This document shows, piece by piece, positions 17,833-26,390 of a stretch of 64,000 nt of DNA (its first letter is position 1; every line of letters begins with the position of its first letter). This DNA comes from Mycobacterium shimoidei (lineage in GTDB: Bacteria > Actinomycetota > Actinomycetes > Mycobacteriales > Mycobacteriaceae), in NCBI GenBank assembly GCA_002101905.1, contig LQPU01000016.1, positions 58,113 through 122,112 on the forward strand, written 5' to 3'. Made by a program: the position numbers and the translations under genes. Under the pieces are notes generated by a model. That model saw only the letters and a program-made list of their open reading frames with translations. It had not been told where the DNA came from and made no database searches.

Positions 17833-18681
17833 GTGAACAGCAGACCGCAGACCGTCAAGTACTCCGGCGTCGACGACATCACCTTGATCGCAGACGAGTG
17901 GAATCGAGGCACCGGAGACGGACGGCCTTCGATCCTGATGTTGCACGGCGGCGGCCAGAACCGGTTCTCCTGGAAGAACACCGGCCAGATCCTCGCCGAC
18001 GAGGGATTTCACGTGGTCGCGCTCGACAGCCGAGGTCACGGTGACAGCGATCGGGCGCCCAACGCCGACTACAACGTCGAGACATTGACCAGCGACGTCA
18101 TGCATGTGCTCGATGCCATCGGCCGGCCGGTGATACTGATCGGCGCCAGCATGGGCGGGTTGACCGGCATCCTCGTGGCGGATCGAGCCGGAGCGGACCG
18201 GGTCACACGATTGGTCCTGGTCGACGTGGTGCCACGGTTCGAGAAAAACGGCAGTGCCCGCATTCGGGACTTCATGTTCAGCGGTCTGAAGGGCTTCGAC
18301 ACGCTTGAACAGGCCGCGGACGCCGTCGCCGCGTACCTGCCCCATCGGCCCAAACCACGCAGTCCGGAAGGCTTGAAGAAGAACCTGAGGCTGCGCGACG
18401 GCCGCTGGTACTGGCACTGGGATCCGGCGTTCATGACCAAACCCGGTGATGACCCGCAGCTGCGTACCGAGAAGTTCGAGCGCGCCGCGGCATCTCTGCG
18501 TATCCCGGTGTTGCTGATCCGCGGAAAGCTGTCCGACGTGGTGAGTCCCGAGGGAGTGCGGCACTTCCTGGACACCGTCCCCAACGCGGAATTCGTCGAA
18601 CTGTCCGGGGCGGGTCATACCGCAGCCGGCGACGACAACGACGCGTTCAGCGACGTCGTGGTGGAATTTGCGAAGCGCTGA
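17833..18681 (+). CDS. Alpha/beta hydrolase (BpoB-like)
   Basis: A 282-residue alpha/beta hydrolase with oxyanion region LMLHGGGQNRFSWKN, nucleophile elbow GASMGG (Ser), acid residue near LLIRGKLSDVVSPEG and catalytic His in LSGAGHTAAGDDN. It occupies the position of M. tuberculosis bpoB (Rv1123c), formerly called a non-heme peroxidase; most such annotations are probably esterases or lipases. Starts with GTG at 17833. It converges on gnd2 12 bp away. Confidence 0.85.
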   Translation: MNSRPQTVKYSGVDDITLIADEWNRGTGDGRPSILMLHGGGQNRFSWKNTGQILADEGFHVVALDSRGHGDSDRAPNADYNVETLTSDVMHVLDAIGRPVILIGASMGGLTGILVADRAGADRVTRLVLVDVVPRFEKNGSARIRDFMFSGLKGFDTLEQAADAVAAYLPHRPKPRSPEGLKKNLRLRDGRWYWHWDPAFMTKPGDDPQLRTEKFERAAASLRIPVLLIRGKLSDVVSPEGVRHFLDTVPNAEFVELSGAGHTAAGDDNDAFSDVVVEFAKR

Positions 18682-18693
18682 GCGCTAGCGAGG

Positions 18694-19716
18694 TTAGTTC
18701 GCCGGTTTCTCGGCGTGCCCGCCGAACTGCTTACGCATCGCGGACAATGCCTTGTTCGCGAAGTCATCGAGGGACCGCGAGGCGAACCGGGACTGCAGCG
18801 CCGTCGTCAGCACCGGGGTGGGGACCCCCTCGTCGATCGCCGCGATGGCAGTCCACCGGCCCTCGCCGGAGTCGGAGACTCGCCCGGAGAACTCCGCCAG
18901 CTCCGGCGACTCGTGCAACGCGATCGCGGTCAGATCCAGCAGCCAGGAGCCGATCACGCTGCCCCGCCGCCAGACTTCGGCAATCTCCGGGATGTCGAAG
19001 GTGTACTGATAGAACTCGGGGTAGGTCAACGGCGCCGTTTCGGCATCACCTTGTTGCACGTGCTTGCCCACGTCGGCATTACGCAGGACGTTCAGGCCCT
19101 CCGCCAGCGAGGCCATCATCCCGTACTCGATGCCGTTGTGCACCATCTTGACGAAGTGCCCCGCCCCGGGCGGCCCGCAATACAGATAGCCCTTCTCCGA
19201 CTGGGCCACCTCGCCGTCGCGTCCCCGGGTGCGCGGCGCCGCGTCCACGCCGGGCGCGACGGACGCAAAGATCGGTTCGGCGTGAGCGAAAGCCTCCTTG
19301 TGGCCGCCGATCATCAAACAGTAGCCGCGTTCGCGGCCCCACACACCGCCGCTGGTTCCGCAGTCCAGCAGGTGGATGCCTCTGTCGGACAAAGTCTTTG
19401 AGTGTTTGATGTCGTCGCGGTAGTACGAGTTGCCGCCGTCGATCACAATGTCGTCTTTGTCGAGCGTCGTGGCCAGCTCTTTGATCACACCGCTGGTGAT
19501 ATCGCCGGCCGGCACCATCACCCACACCACCCGCGGCTTACTCAGCCTCTCGGCCAGCTCGGCCAGTGATGACACCCCGGTGGTGTTGTCCTCCCCGGCC
19601 ATCGCCTTGACCGCGTCGGGGTTGTGGTCGTACACCACGCATTGGTGTCCGTCTTTGGCCACGCGGCGCACGATGTTCGCGCCCATCCGGCCAAGTCCGA
19701 TCATCCCTAGCTGCAT
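18694..19716 (-). CDS. gnd2: 6-phosphogluconate dehydrogenase, short (decarboxylating) type
   Basis: Oxidises 6-phosphogluconate to ribulose 5-phosphate in the oxidative pentose phosphate pathway. The 340-residue protein is the short YqeC/Gnd-like form, about 130 residues shorter than classic Gnd. It shows the Rossmann motif GLGRMGANIVRRVAKDG, the GGNSYYRDD signature, the substrate loop CGTSGGVWGRERGYC and catalytic Lys/Asn in HFVKMVHNGIEYG. The ATG lies within the end of zwf (10-bp overlap), so the two steps of the pathway are translationally coupled. M. tuberculosis has the same pair (Rv1122/Rv1121). Confidence 0.95.
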   Translation of the reverse strand: MQLGMIGLGRMGANIVRRVAKDGHQCVVYDHNPDAVKAMAGEDNTTGVSSLAELAERLSKPRVVWVMVPAGDITSGVIKELATTLDKDDIVIDGGNSYYRDDIKHSKTLSDRGIHLLDCGTSGGVWGRERGYCLMIGGHKEAFAHAEPIFASVAPGVDAAPRTRGRDGEVAQSEKGYLYCGPPGAGHFVKMVHNGIEYGMMASLAEGLNVLRNADVGKHVQQGDAETAPLTYPEFYQYTFDIPEIAEVWRRGSVIGSWLLDLTAIALHESPELAEFSGRVSDSGEGRWTAIAAIDEGVPTPVLTTALQSRFASRSLDDFANKALSAMRKQFGGHAEKPAN

Positions 19717-21140
19717 GCGCCTGTCTCCTTACTTTTCGGCGGCATCCATGGTTCTTGCCAGCTCCGGTGACCGCGCATCAAGGCCTGCGCCGCCTCGGGT
19801 CCCCACGAGCCAGGCTCGTACAGCTCTACCTTGCCTGGATCGTCGAGCAGCGGCTGCACAATTCGCCACGTCTCTTCGATGCTGTCTTCGCGGGCGAAAA
19901 GCTGACGATCGCCGGTCAATCCCGCATGCAGCAGACGTTCGTAGGGGCGTATCGGTTCTCCCAAATCCTCGGCGAACGACGAATCCAAGTGGATGTCGCG
20001 CCATGAGTCGCCGTCCTGAGCGGCCAACTGTATGCGCATCCCCGGATCGGGGTCGATGCGCAGCACGATCTGGTTCGGCTCGGCCCGTCTGCGCTTGGGC
20101 AAGAACGCCAGCGCGGGCACCCGGCGGGTGAACAGCCGCACCTCGGTTATTTTCTCGGGCAACGATTTACCGGCCCGCAGGAAGATCGGCACGCCGGCCC
20201 AGCGCCAGTTGTCGATCTCCATGCGGATCGCGACGAATGTCTCGGTCTGCGAGCCTTTCTTCACCCCGTCGATATCGGTGTACCCGCGGTATTGACCCCG
20301 CACATAGTGGCTGGGGTCGAGCGCCGGCATGGCGCGAAACACCTCGGCCTTTTTGTCGTTGAGATCATCGGCGCTCGGTCCGACCGGTGGGTCCATCGCA
20401 ACCAACGCGAGCACTTGCAGCAGATGGTTCTGCACAACGTCACGCAACGTGCCCACCGCGTCGTAAAACTCGCCGCGATCCTCGACGCCGAAATTCTCTG
20501 CCATGGTGATGTGGATCTCAGCGATGCTTCGCCGGTCCCACAGCTCGGCCAACATTGTATTGGCGAACCGCAGGTATTCCAGTTCGACAACCGGTTGCTT
20601 GCCCAAGAAGTGGTCAACACGCAGAATCTGGTCCTCGCGCAACATCTTGCGCAGCCGGGCGTTGAGCTCGATCGCCGAAGCCAGGTCGTGTCCGAACGGC
20701 TTTTCCACCGCAACCCGAGAGCGGTCCAGTAACCCGGCTTTACCTAGGTTTTCGACGATCGGCGCGAACAGCGACGGCGGCATTTCCAGGTAGTACAGGC
20801 TTTTGCGGCCCGAACCGATCTGATCGGCGAGCTGTTGATACAGCCCCTCATCGGTGACGTCACCACTTTGGTAGGACAATCGGTCGGCCAACCGGGCGAA
20901 CACCTTGTCGTCCAACTTCTCGCCGCTGTCTTCGATGGCTTGGCGGGCCCGCTTGACCAAGTCGTCTTTTGAGATGTCGTCGCTGGCCACCCCCAATATC
21001 GGGCACTGCAGCAGTTTGCGCCGTTCCAGGCGGTACAGGGCTCGGAAGGTCATCTTGCGGGCCAGATCTCCGGTGATCCCGAAGATCACCAGCAGATCCG
21101 TGGAGCTACCACCGGACAATCCAAGACCTCCACGACACAT
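19707..21140 (-). CDS. zwf: Glucose-6-phosphate dehydrogenase
   Basis: First enzyme of the oxidative pentose phosphate pathway: glucose 6-phosphate to 6-phosphogluconolactone with NADP+. The 477-residue protein contains the nucleotide motif IFGITGDLARK, the conserved VEKPFGHDL, and the active-site motif RVDHFLGKQ (usual form RIDHYLGKE; catalytic His and substrate Lys retained). This variant motif matches the mycobacterial Zwf1 group. ATG at 21140 is used; a short basic leader before LLVIFGITG is normal. It is followed by, and overlaps, gnd2. Confidence 0.95.
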   Translation of the reverse strand: MCRGGLGLSGGSSTDLLVIFGITGDLARKMTFRALYRLERRKLLQCPILGVASDDISKDDLVKRARQAIEDSGEKLDDKVFARLADRLSYQSGDVTDEGLYQQLADQIGSGRKSLYYLEMPPSLFAPIVENLGKAGLLDRSRVAVEKPFGHDLASAIELNARLRKMLREDQILRVDHFLGKQPVVELEYLRFANTMLAELWDRRSIAEIHITMAENFGVEDRGEFYDAVGTLRDVVQNHLLQVLALVAMDPPVGPSADDLNDKKAEVFRAMPALDPSHYVRGQYRGYTDIDGVKKGSQTETFVAIRMEIDNWRWAGVPIFLRAGKSLPEKITEVRLFTRRVPALAFLPKRRRAEPNQIVLRIDPDPGMRIQLAAQDGDSWRDIHLDSSFAEDLGEPIRPYERLLHAGLTGDRQLFAREDSIEETWRIVQPLLDDPGKVELYEPGSWGPEAAQALMRGHRSWQEPWMPPKSKETGACS

Positions 21141-21203
21141 CGAGCAACTCGCTAACCAGGCGAACCGGAGGCCTTCGAGGCAGGTCAGGCCACATCAGGA
21201 AAA

Positions 21204-22013
21204 ATGCCTGGAATGGGTTGGCCCATGATAGCCATCTACGTGCTGGCCGCCGTCGCCGCGGGCGAGGCCGTCGCACTGGTGACGATGTGGGTGGTGCTGA
21301 CTCGCAGCCGACGAGAGACCGATGCGCTGCGCCAGCGGGTCGACAACCGCAGTTGGCTGCTCTCCGGTGGCCGTGAGGCGGTCAAGACGGTATGGCAGAC
21401 CGCGAACCTGGTGCGCAAAGAAGGGTTCGGCGCGGCGGTGCGCAGTTCGATCGAGGACCTGGCCGACTGGGCCGAGGTGGAGCGACCTGACCTGGCCCGG
21501 GTCACTCCCGACGGCCGGGTGGTGATCCTGTTCTCCGACATCGAGGAGTCCACCGCGCTGAACGAACGGATCGGCGACCGCGCCTGGGTCAGGCTGATCG
21601 ACGCACACGACAAGCTGGTCCGGCGGCTGGTCAAGAACTACTCCGGGCACGTCGTCAAGAGCCAGGGCGACGGTTTCATGATCGCCTTCTCGCACGCCGA
21701 GGATGCCGTGCGCTGTGCTGTCGAGCTTCAGCAGAAGTTGCACGGAGATGCTAAGCACAAGCGGCGCAATGGTTTTCGAGTGCGAATCGGGATCCATATG
21801 GGCCGCTCGGTGCGCCGCGGCGACGACCTGTTCGGCCGCAACGTTGCGATGGCGGCGCGGGTGGCCGGACAGGCCGGTGGCGGACAGATTCTGGTCAGCC
21901 AAGCGGTGCGCGACGCGGTCAGCGACTGCGAGGACATTTCGTTCGACGACGGGCGCGACGCCGAGCTCAAAGGCTTCAGCGGTGCCCAGCGGCTGTACGC
22001 GGTTACTGGCTAG
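21204..22013 (+). CDS. Membrane-anchored class III nucleotide cyclase-domain protein
   Basis: A 269-residue protein with one N-terminal transmembrane helix (residues 8-32) and a class III cyclase homology domain (about 105-265). Metal-binding Asp residues sit in [10 protein letters not shown] (D112) and [11 protein letters not shown] (D156, with K152). The usual VNxAAR transition-state motif reads VAMAAR, so the canonical Asn is Ala while Arg219 is kept; activity is therefore uncertain. It is the positional equivalent of Rv1120c, which I recall as a shortened, probably decayed cyclase in M. tuberculosis; here it is full-length. A stretch [22 protein letters not shown] links membrane helix and cyclase. 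Confidence 0.85.
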   Translation: MPGMGWPMIAIYVLAAVAAGEAVALVTMWVVLTRSRRETDALRQRVDNRSWLLSGGREAVKTVWQTANLVRKEGFGAAVRSSIEDLADWAEVERPDLARVTPDGRVVILFSDIEESTALNERIGDRAWVRLIDAHDKLVRRLVKNYSGHVVKSQGDGFMIAFSHAEDAVRCAVELQQKLHGDAKHKRRNGFRVRIGIHMGRSVRRGDDLFGRNVAMAARVAGQAGGGQILVSQAVRDAVSDCEDISFDDGRDAELKGFSGAQRLYAVTG

Positions 22014-22170
22014 GTTCGGCTTCGGCTTCGGCCAGCCGCTGATGGAGCCGTGCCCGGACCTCGTCGGGCGTGTATGCCTTGCGTCGGCGCTGATCGCGCG
22101 CCACCAGCACTCCCCCGGCAGCCACCCCGACCAGACCGGCTAACCCGAGCCACTTCCATACGTTGCGCAT
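22003..22170 (-). CDS. Small single-pass membrane protein (55 aa)
   Basis: A 55-codon frame that begins [20 protein letters not shown] and ends AEAEAEPSQ. It has a glycine-rich membrane helix (residues 6-25), a basic stretch (RDQRRRK) just inside and an acidic amphipathic C-terminal helix ([19 protein letters not shown]). This basic-inside layout and the neat fit between the cyclase stop (11-bp overlap) and the start of the next gene (24 bp away, divergent) make it a likely real gene. It is too short for most gene callers. Function unknown. Confidence 0.65.
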   Translation of the reverse strand: MRNVWKWLGLAGLVGVAAGGVLVARDQRRRKAYTPDEVRARLHQRLAEAEAEPSQ

Positions 22171-22193
22171 GACCACAGTCTGCCTATGGTGCT

Positions 22194-22907
22194 GTGGTGG
22201 ACACCACTACCGTGACGCTCGACCAGGCGCTGGACGAGACCCGCACCGGCGACATCTGGCTCTTCCGCGGCCGCTCCCGGCCGGACCGCACCATCCAAAC
22301 CTTGTCGAACAGCCCGGTCAACCACGTCGGCATGACGGTGGCCATCGACGATCTTCCACCGTTGATCTGGCACGCCGAACTCGGCGACAAGCTCGTCGAC
22401 GTGTGGTCGGGCACCCATCAACGCGGAGTGCAGCTCCATGACGCCCGCCAGGCCGTCGAGCGCTGGGTGCTGCACTACCACCAGCGCTGCTGGCTGCGCC
22501 AGCTGACGCCGTATGCCACCCGGGAGCAGGAAGACCGGCTGCTGCGGGTCATCGCCCGGCTGGACGGCACTCCGTTTCCGAGCGTGGCACGACTCACCGG
22601 CCGTTGGTTCCTTGGGCGAGTCCCAAAGCTCTACGACTGGACGAGGGGAATTCCGTTCGTGGATAAGAAGTCTCGCGAGGTGACGCAGCGGCGCAAGGCG
22701 CAAAGGCTGCAGGCCGGCCTGGAGACGAGCTACTGCGCCGAGACGGTGGCGATCACTTACGAAGAGATGGGGCTGCTGGACACTCACAAGGATCCGAATT
22801 GGTTCGATCCCGGCTCATTCTGGAGCGGAGACAACTTGCCGCTGGCGCCCGGTTACCGGTTGGGCGAGGAGATCGCCGTCACAGTGCCATCGGCCGACGA
22901 AGCCTAG
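22194..22907 (+). CDS. YiiX/YebB-like permuted papain-fold protein (C92 type)
   Basis: A 237-residue protein resembling the circularly permuted NlpC/P60-like YaeF/YiiX family. The N-terminal GDIWLFRGRS...NSPVNHVGMTVAID holds the conserved His (residue about 44), and ETSYCAETVAITYEEMGLL (about 181-199) holds the candidate catalytic Cys, followed by WFDPGSFWSGDNLPL. Such proteins are thought to cleave amide or ester bonds in cell wall or lipid substrates, but the substrate here is unknown. GTG at 22194 or 22197 are both possible starts. It is probably the equivalent of Rv1118c. Confidence 0.7.
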   Translation: MVDTTTVTLDQALDETRTGDIWLFRGRSRPDRTIQTLSNSPVNHVGMTVAIDDLPPLIWHAELGDKLVDVWSGTHQRGVQLHDARQAVERWVLHYHQRCWLRQLTPYATREQEDRLLRVIARLDGTPFPSVARLTGRWFLGRVPKLYDWTRGIPFVDKKSREVTQRRKAQRLQAGLETSYCAETVAITYEEMGLLDTHKDPNWFDPGSFWSGDNLPLAPGYRLGEEIAVTVPSADEA

Positions 22908-22920
22908 ACTTGTCAGCAGC

Positions 22921-23346
22921 ATGTCATCCACCAAGCCGGGCATCTTTGCCTACATCGCGTACTGCTACACCCAGCGGCGTCTTCCCGACTCGATGCGCGA
23001 CTGGGTCGCCCACGACCTGGCCGGTGCGGGCGCGATCCGCCGGTTCATGGTCCGCGCAGCGATACCGCCGCTGCTTTTACTCGCCCCGTTGTGGCTGCTG
23101 CCCGTTGCCCAAAACGCGCTGTATGTGCATGTCGAGATGACGGTGCCGATCTACGCCTGGGCGTTGGTGGTTTCGTTTGCACTCAACAAGGTGTGGCGTC
23201 GTCATCGGCTGGCCCAGCATGGACTGGATCCGAATCTGGTCGATGTGATCAAACGGAAGAAAAACGCGAAAATGCACGAGGATTACATCCGCCGCTACGG
23301 CCCGCGTTCGGATCCGGCCGACGTCAACACCAACCCGTTCTTCTGA
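22921..23346 (+). CDS. DUF5313 family membrane protein
   Basis: A 141-residue protein typical of the mycobacterial DUF5313 family: SSTKPGIFAYIAYCYTQRRLPDSMRDWVAHDLAG at the N-terminus, two adjacent transmembrane segments (about residues 45-65 and 70-90), and a conserved C-terminal HEDYIRRYGPRSDPADVNTNPFF. Several paralogues exist in most mycobacteria; function unknown. It follows the papain-fold gene by 13 bp and may be co-transcribed. Confidence 0.85.
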   Translation: MSSTKPGIFAYIAYCYTQRRLPDSMRDWVAHDLAGAGAIRRFMVRAAIPPLLLLAPLWLLPVAQNALYVHVEMTVPIYAWALVVSFALNKVWRRHRLAQHGLDPNLVDVIKRKKNAKMHEDYIRRYGPRSDPADVNTNPFF

Positions 23347-23347
23347 G

Positions 23348-23377
23348 CCCTCGACTGACCCTCGACTGACCCTCGAC
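23348..23377. repeat. Short tandem repeat, 11-bp unit, 2.7 copies
   Basis: Units CCCTCGACTGA at 23348-23358 and 23359-23369, then a partial copy CCCTCGAC at 23370-23377. It starts one base after the DUF5313 stop and abuts a truncated VOC gene remnant. The array probably marks a deletion or slippage junction. Confidence 0.85.
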
Positions 23378-23385
23378 GCATTTCC

Positions 23386-23457
23386 GTCATAGAAGGCGAT
23401 GGAGTCGTCGTAGTCCAGCACCGCGAATTCGACATGACTGACTCCACGCCACCGCAT
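23386..23457 (-). pseudogene. N-terminal remnant of a VOC/glyoxalase gene
   Basis: The minus strand from ATG 23457 encodes MRWRGVSHVEFAVLDYDDSI followed by AFYD, the characteristic first strand and helix of a VOC (glyoxalase/bleomycin-resistance) protein. Similarity stops after about 24 codons, where the normal continuation (a MFGWLGY-like segment) is missing and the 11-bp tandem repeat begins. The rest of the gene, about 100 codons, is absent. The family match is from recognition of the motif, not from a search. Confidence 0.7.
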
Positions 23458-23472
23458 TACGCCTCCTTGTAT

Positions 23473-23817
23473 CTAGATGGGAGTCCAGATTCCGTTGTTC
23501 CAGAATCCCCAAGCATTGTCAGTGGTCTTCCACATGACATGCGCTCCGGGCGCCCACGGTGGTGGAGGTGGCTGCGGCGGCGCCCATATCGGCGGAGGTC
23601 CCCACTGGCCGAAGCCCGCCGGACCCGCCGCGCCTTCCCAGTCGTGGCACTGGTGCCAGTCCCAGTCATAGGCCGTACCCCAGCTCGGGTCCCATGGATC
23701 ACCTGGACACCAGTGATGGCCAGGGGCCGCCTGGGCCATGCCGCCGACCAGCCCGAGCGCGGACAAAGCCAACCCGCCACCCACCAGCACGCTCATACAC
23801 CGCTTCACAATCGCCAT
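23473..23817 (-). CDS. Small secreted Trp/Pro-rich protein
   Basis: A 114-residue exported protein. ATG at 23817 has AAAGGAG at ideal spacing; an in-frame TTG further upstream would bury this SD. The signal peptide (MAIVKRCMSVLVGGGLALSALG...GGMAQA) is cleaved near residue 31. The mature part begins APGHHWCPGDPW and includes WDWHQCHDW, the two-cysteine WCPG/CH motif common in mycobacterial secreted hypothetical proteins, then a proline-rich PPPIWAPPQPPPPPWAPG stretch and a Trp-rich tail. Function unknown. Confidence 0.82.
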   Translation of the reverse strand: MAIVKRCMSVLVGGGLALSALGLVGGMAQAAPGHHWCPGDPWDPSWGTAYDWDWHQCHDWEGAAGPAGFGQWGPPPIWAPPQPPPPPWAPGAHVMWKTTDNAWGFWNNGIWTPI

Positions 23818-24064
23818 CTTCGAGGCTCCTTTCGACAAGCCGTCTTAGTTGGGTGTTGGTGGCGGTTGGGGCTGGAAGGGTTCGTACACCACCACCACTC
23901 GGCGCGCTCGCCTAGGGGCCCCGGACCTGGCGGGGCTGTCTACTTCCCAGCGGTATCGCGGGTGGCGAGACCCCATAGCGGGGCATTGTCGTGTGCGGCG
24001 AAGTGTCGCGTCTATGGAGAGATTTGTCGGTAGCCAGACTTTACTCGCGAGTGATGATTGACCG
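23818..24064. other. Intergenic region without recognised gene
   Basis: About 250 bp between two minus-strand genes. Apart from the SD of the secreted protein at its left end and a short CCACCACCACCAC run near 23888, I see no coding frame with family features. It most likely carries the promoter of the small secreted protein; a clear -10/-35 pair cannot be called. Confidence 0.4.
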
Positions 24065-24571
24065 CTAGCTGAGGTTGACGGCTTCGGTCGATCCTCTGGT
24101 TTGTTTCGTAGTGGTTACATCCCGGCACTCGCCGAGCAGGTCGACGGCCGGGTATTTTTCGGCGGTCCCTGGGTAGAACGTCGCGACGACATTGTTCTTT
24201 TTCAGCACACTGCCGTGGCTATGAAGGTCCGGGTCTCCAGCCCAGCCAAGGCTCTGAAGGCGTTGAACCATGTCGGCGATCTCGGCCTCTGACGCTTCGA
24301 AACTCGACGCGGGCGGGTAACTGATGGTCAATCTTCCACGGAAAGGCGGGTCACCCTGATCGTTGCACGACGAGGGCCAGAAGAAGGCGTCGGTGACGTG
24401 TAGCCCAAGGGCGTGGACGATCTCGCGGGCGGCGTCGACGACTTGAGTTTTGGATTGCTCGGGCGTCATTGGATTCGTGACGCTAACGGCTTGCATCTTG
24501 TTCATCACTCCGCATCCTGACGTTACGACTGCGACCATGGCTATGACTGTTTTGATGGCAATTTTGAGCAT
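24065..24571 (-). CDS. Putative lipoprotein
   Basis: A 168-residue protein starting MLKIAIKTVIAMVAVVTSGC with a lipobox (VTSGC, Cys20). The mature part has a segment SVTNPMTPEQSKTQVVDAAREIV and a later pair of cysteines (SSCNDQG; LGECRDV), a pattern seen in mycobacterial Lpp lipoproteins of unknown role such as the LppV/LppA type. ATG 24571 places the signal peptide correctly; an in-frame TTG at 24598 with a modest SD is an alternative. It follows the DUF1023 hydrolase gene closely and may share its transcript. Confidence 0.72.
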   Translation of the reverse strand: MLKIAIKTVIAMVAVVTSGCGVMNKMQAVSVTNPMTPEQSKTQVVDAAREIVHALGLHVTDAFFWPSSCNDQGDPPFRGRLTISYPPASSFEASEAEIADMVQRLQSLGWAGDPDLHSHGSVLKKNNVVATFYPGTAEKYPAVDLLGECRDVTTTKQTRGSTEAVNLS

Positions 24572-24611
24572 CTGACTGCTCTGCGTTCTCGTATGCAAGT
24601 TGCACCTTTTG

Positions 24612-26387
24612 CTATCGGTGGTAGTGCCCGCTGGTGCCCGGGCGGTACAGTTCCGGATCGCTGGCGCCCGGAGCGCCGAAAGCCTCGATGATTTGACCTA
24701 GGAGAGTGTCGCGGTGCGGGGCGGTCATGCCGTGACGCTCTAAGAGGTCGCCGTGGCCGGATGCGATGTCGGCCATGCTGAACAAGGATTCGCTGCCGGG
24801 ATCGTAATAGTGACTATGGTCGTTGAACGTAAGTCCGGGGACCTCGGCTTTGAACCGGGTTGACCCGAAGCCATCCACTGCTGGGTCCGGGCCCAGCGCG
24901 ACGGTGACGTCGGTTCCCGGCACGTGCACCTGTGGTATATCGCCCAATTGGGTGATCGGGTCGGTCGAGGCGGAGCCCACATAAACGTGGCCCCCTTGCG
25001 CTAGATGAAAATCGGCGGCGCTGTGGGCCATGTCGGTGCCCGGGCATCCGATTAGAACCACGTCGTTGGCGTGCATCCCGTAACCGGCCGCGGCGTCGGC
25101 CACCGTGGTTGAGCCATACGAGTGTCCGATCACCGTGACATCGGAGGCACCCTGATGAGTGACATTGAGCGCGTTGACATCCGACGCCAACAAGGCACCC
25201 CCTTGATGCGCGAGCCCGGTCTGGCCCACCTGAGGATCGGCGAGGCTGTCGGGTGCGTTGTAGCCCATCCACGCCACAACCGAGGTGGCCTTGCCATGGT
25301 TAGCGGCCCAGGTCTCGTTGTACAGATTCGCCGCATCGTCGCTGGAAAGCCAGCCTTCGGTGACGCTGTGACTGGTGCCGGGCACCACCACAGCGGTATT
25401 TGCTGCGGTGTCCGGGTTGCCGATCGCGATCGCCGCACGACCTTGACCACCGAACTTGTCCGGCTCGTACACCTGGAGAAACGTAGGAGCATGGGTCTTC
25501 CTGCTGTTTTCCTCTAGCCCATTTTTAACTTGGACTGCGTTGGTGTAGCGGGCGACATCGGTAGCGGTGAGGCCATAGTTCTGCGGATGAGCGGTCACCT
25601 CCTGGACTGAGACATGGTGACGTGACGCTGCGTTGGTGACCCTGTCCAAATCGTGTTGCATGACGGTCTTGTTGGCGGTGCTGCGGTCGGCAACGTAGAT
25701 GCCGTCGAGGTTGCCCAACGCGTCCGGGTGCTCGCGCAGTAGTTGATCTTTCTGCTGCTGGTTCAGTGAGTCCCACCACCGTTTGACGTCGTTGGGGTTG
25801 GTGCCAGCTTTCGGTATCTGCGGGCCGGGGTCCTGGGGCGGTGTGAGCGGTGCTTCACGTCCGGTGGATGCTGGCCGCACGGTAAGCGGAGTTGCTGGTA
25901 ACTTGCCCAGCCTGGCCGCGCCGGTTTGGACAAGTTGAACGTTTTCAGCGTGCGTCGCTCTGACCAGTCCTTTGATGAAGTAGTCTTTCTGCTCGGCTGT
26001 TGCCTGTGAGTCGTCGGCGACCTGGTTAATCAGCTTCTGGGCGTTCTCGACGTTTTCGATGATCTGCTGCTTGCTGGTGAGCACCACGCCTGCCGAATCG
26101 CGATACAGCTTGGCGGCCGCAGCCGATCCGTTCACGTGGGCTTGTAGCGTGCTGATCTGCTGCTGGTGTTTGGCGTTCGCGGCGTTGGCGGCTGTACCCG
26201 ACCACACATCGTCGTCGAAGAGTCTGGTCCGTGCTTGCTGGAAGGCCCACAATTGCTCGTCGACAGCCTTCTTGTCGGCATCGAACGCGTCGGCGGCATC
26301 TAACAGGGCCGTTTCGGCAGCCTCGGGCCAGGCTGGCGGCGCGGTCATCTCCTGGCCGTAAGGTCCGCCGGGTCGTTCAATGCCCAT
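24612..26387 (-). CDS. DUF1023 alpha/beta hydrolase with N-terminal WxG-type helical domain
   Basis: A 591-residue protein in two parts. Residues 1-130 are helical with a helix-turn-helix break at DDDVWSGTAANAANAKHQQQ (W62-S63-G64), like the WxG turn of WXG100/LXG secretion domains. A linker rich in Pro and Gly follows, then a DUF1023 alpha/beta hydrolase domain (about 330-520) with nucleophile elbow VIGHSYGS (Ser near residue 425) and the conserved VVVPGTSHSV and AWMGYNAPDS. The start lies 3 bp after the stop of an EspC-like gene, so the two are co-translated. It is most likely a type VII secretion-linked esterase; the substrate is unknown. Confidence 0.8.
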   Translation of the reverse strand: MGIERPGGPYGQEMTAPPAWPEAAETALLDAADAFDADKKAVDEQLWAFQQARTRLFDDDVWSGTAANAANAKHQQQISTLQAHVNGSAAAAKLYRDSAGVVLTSKQQIIENVENAQKLINQVADDSQATAEQKDYFIKGLVRATHAENVQLVQTGAARLGKLPATPLTVRPASTGREAPLTPPQDPGPQIPKAGTNPNDVKRWWDSLNQQQKDQLLREHPDALGNLDGIYVADRSTANKTVMQHDLDRVTNAASRHHVSVQEVTAHPQNYGLTATDVARYTNAVQVKNGLEENSRKTHAPTFLQVYEPDKFGGQGRAAIAIGNPDTAANTAVVVPGTSHSVTEGWLSSDDAANLYNETWAANHGKATSVVAWMGYNAPDSLADPQVGQTGLAHQGGALLASDVNALNVTHQGASDVTVIGHSYGSTTVADAAAGYGMHANDVVLIGCPGTDMAHSAADFHLAQGGHVYVGSASTDPITQLGDIPQVHVPGTDVTVALGPDPAVDGFGSTRFKAEVPGLTFNDHSHYYDPGSESLFSMADIASGHGDLLERHGMTAPHRDTLLGQIIEAFGAPGASDPELYRPGTSGHYHR

Positions 26388-26390
26388 TGG

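Noticed and set aside
23434..24033. 199-codon plus-strand frame opposite the small secreted protein
   Set aside because: Arg/Pro-rich, no domain, and the minus strand has a signal peptide with a strong SD.
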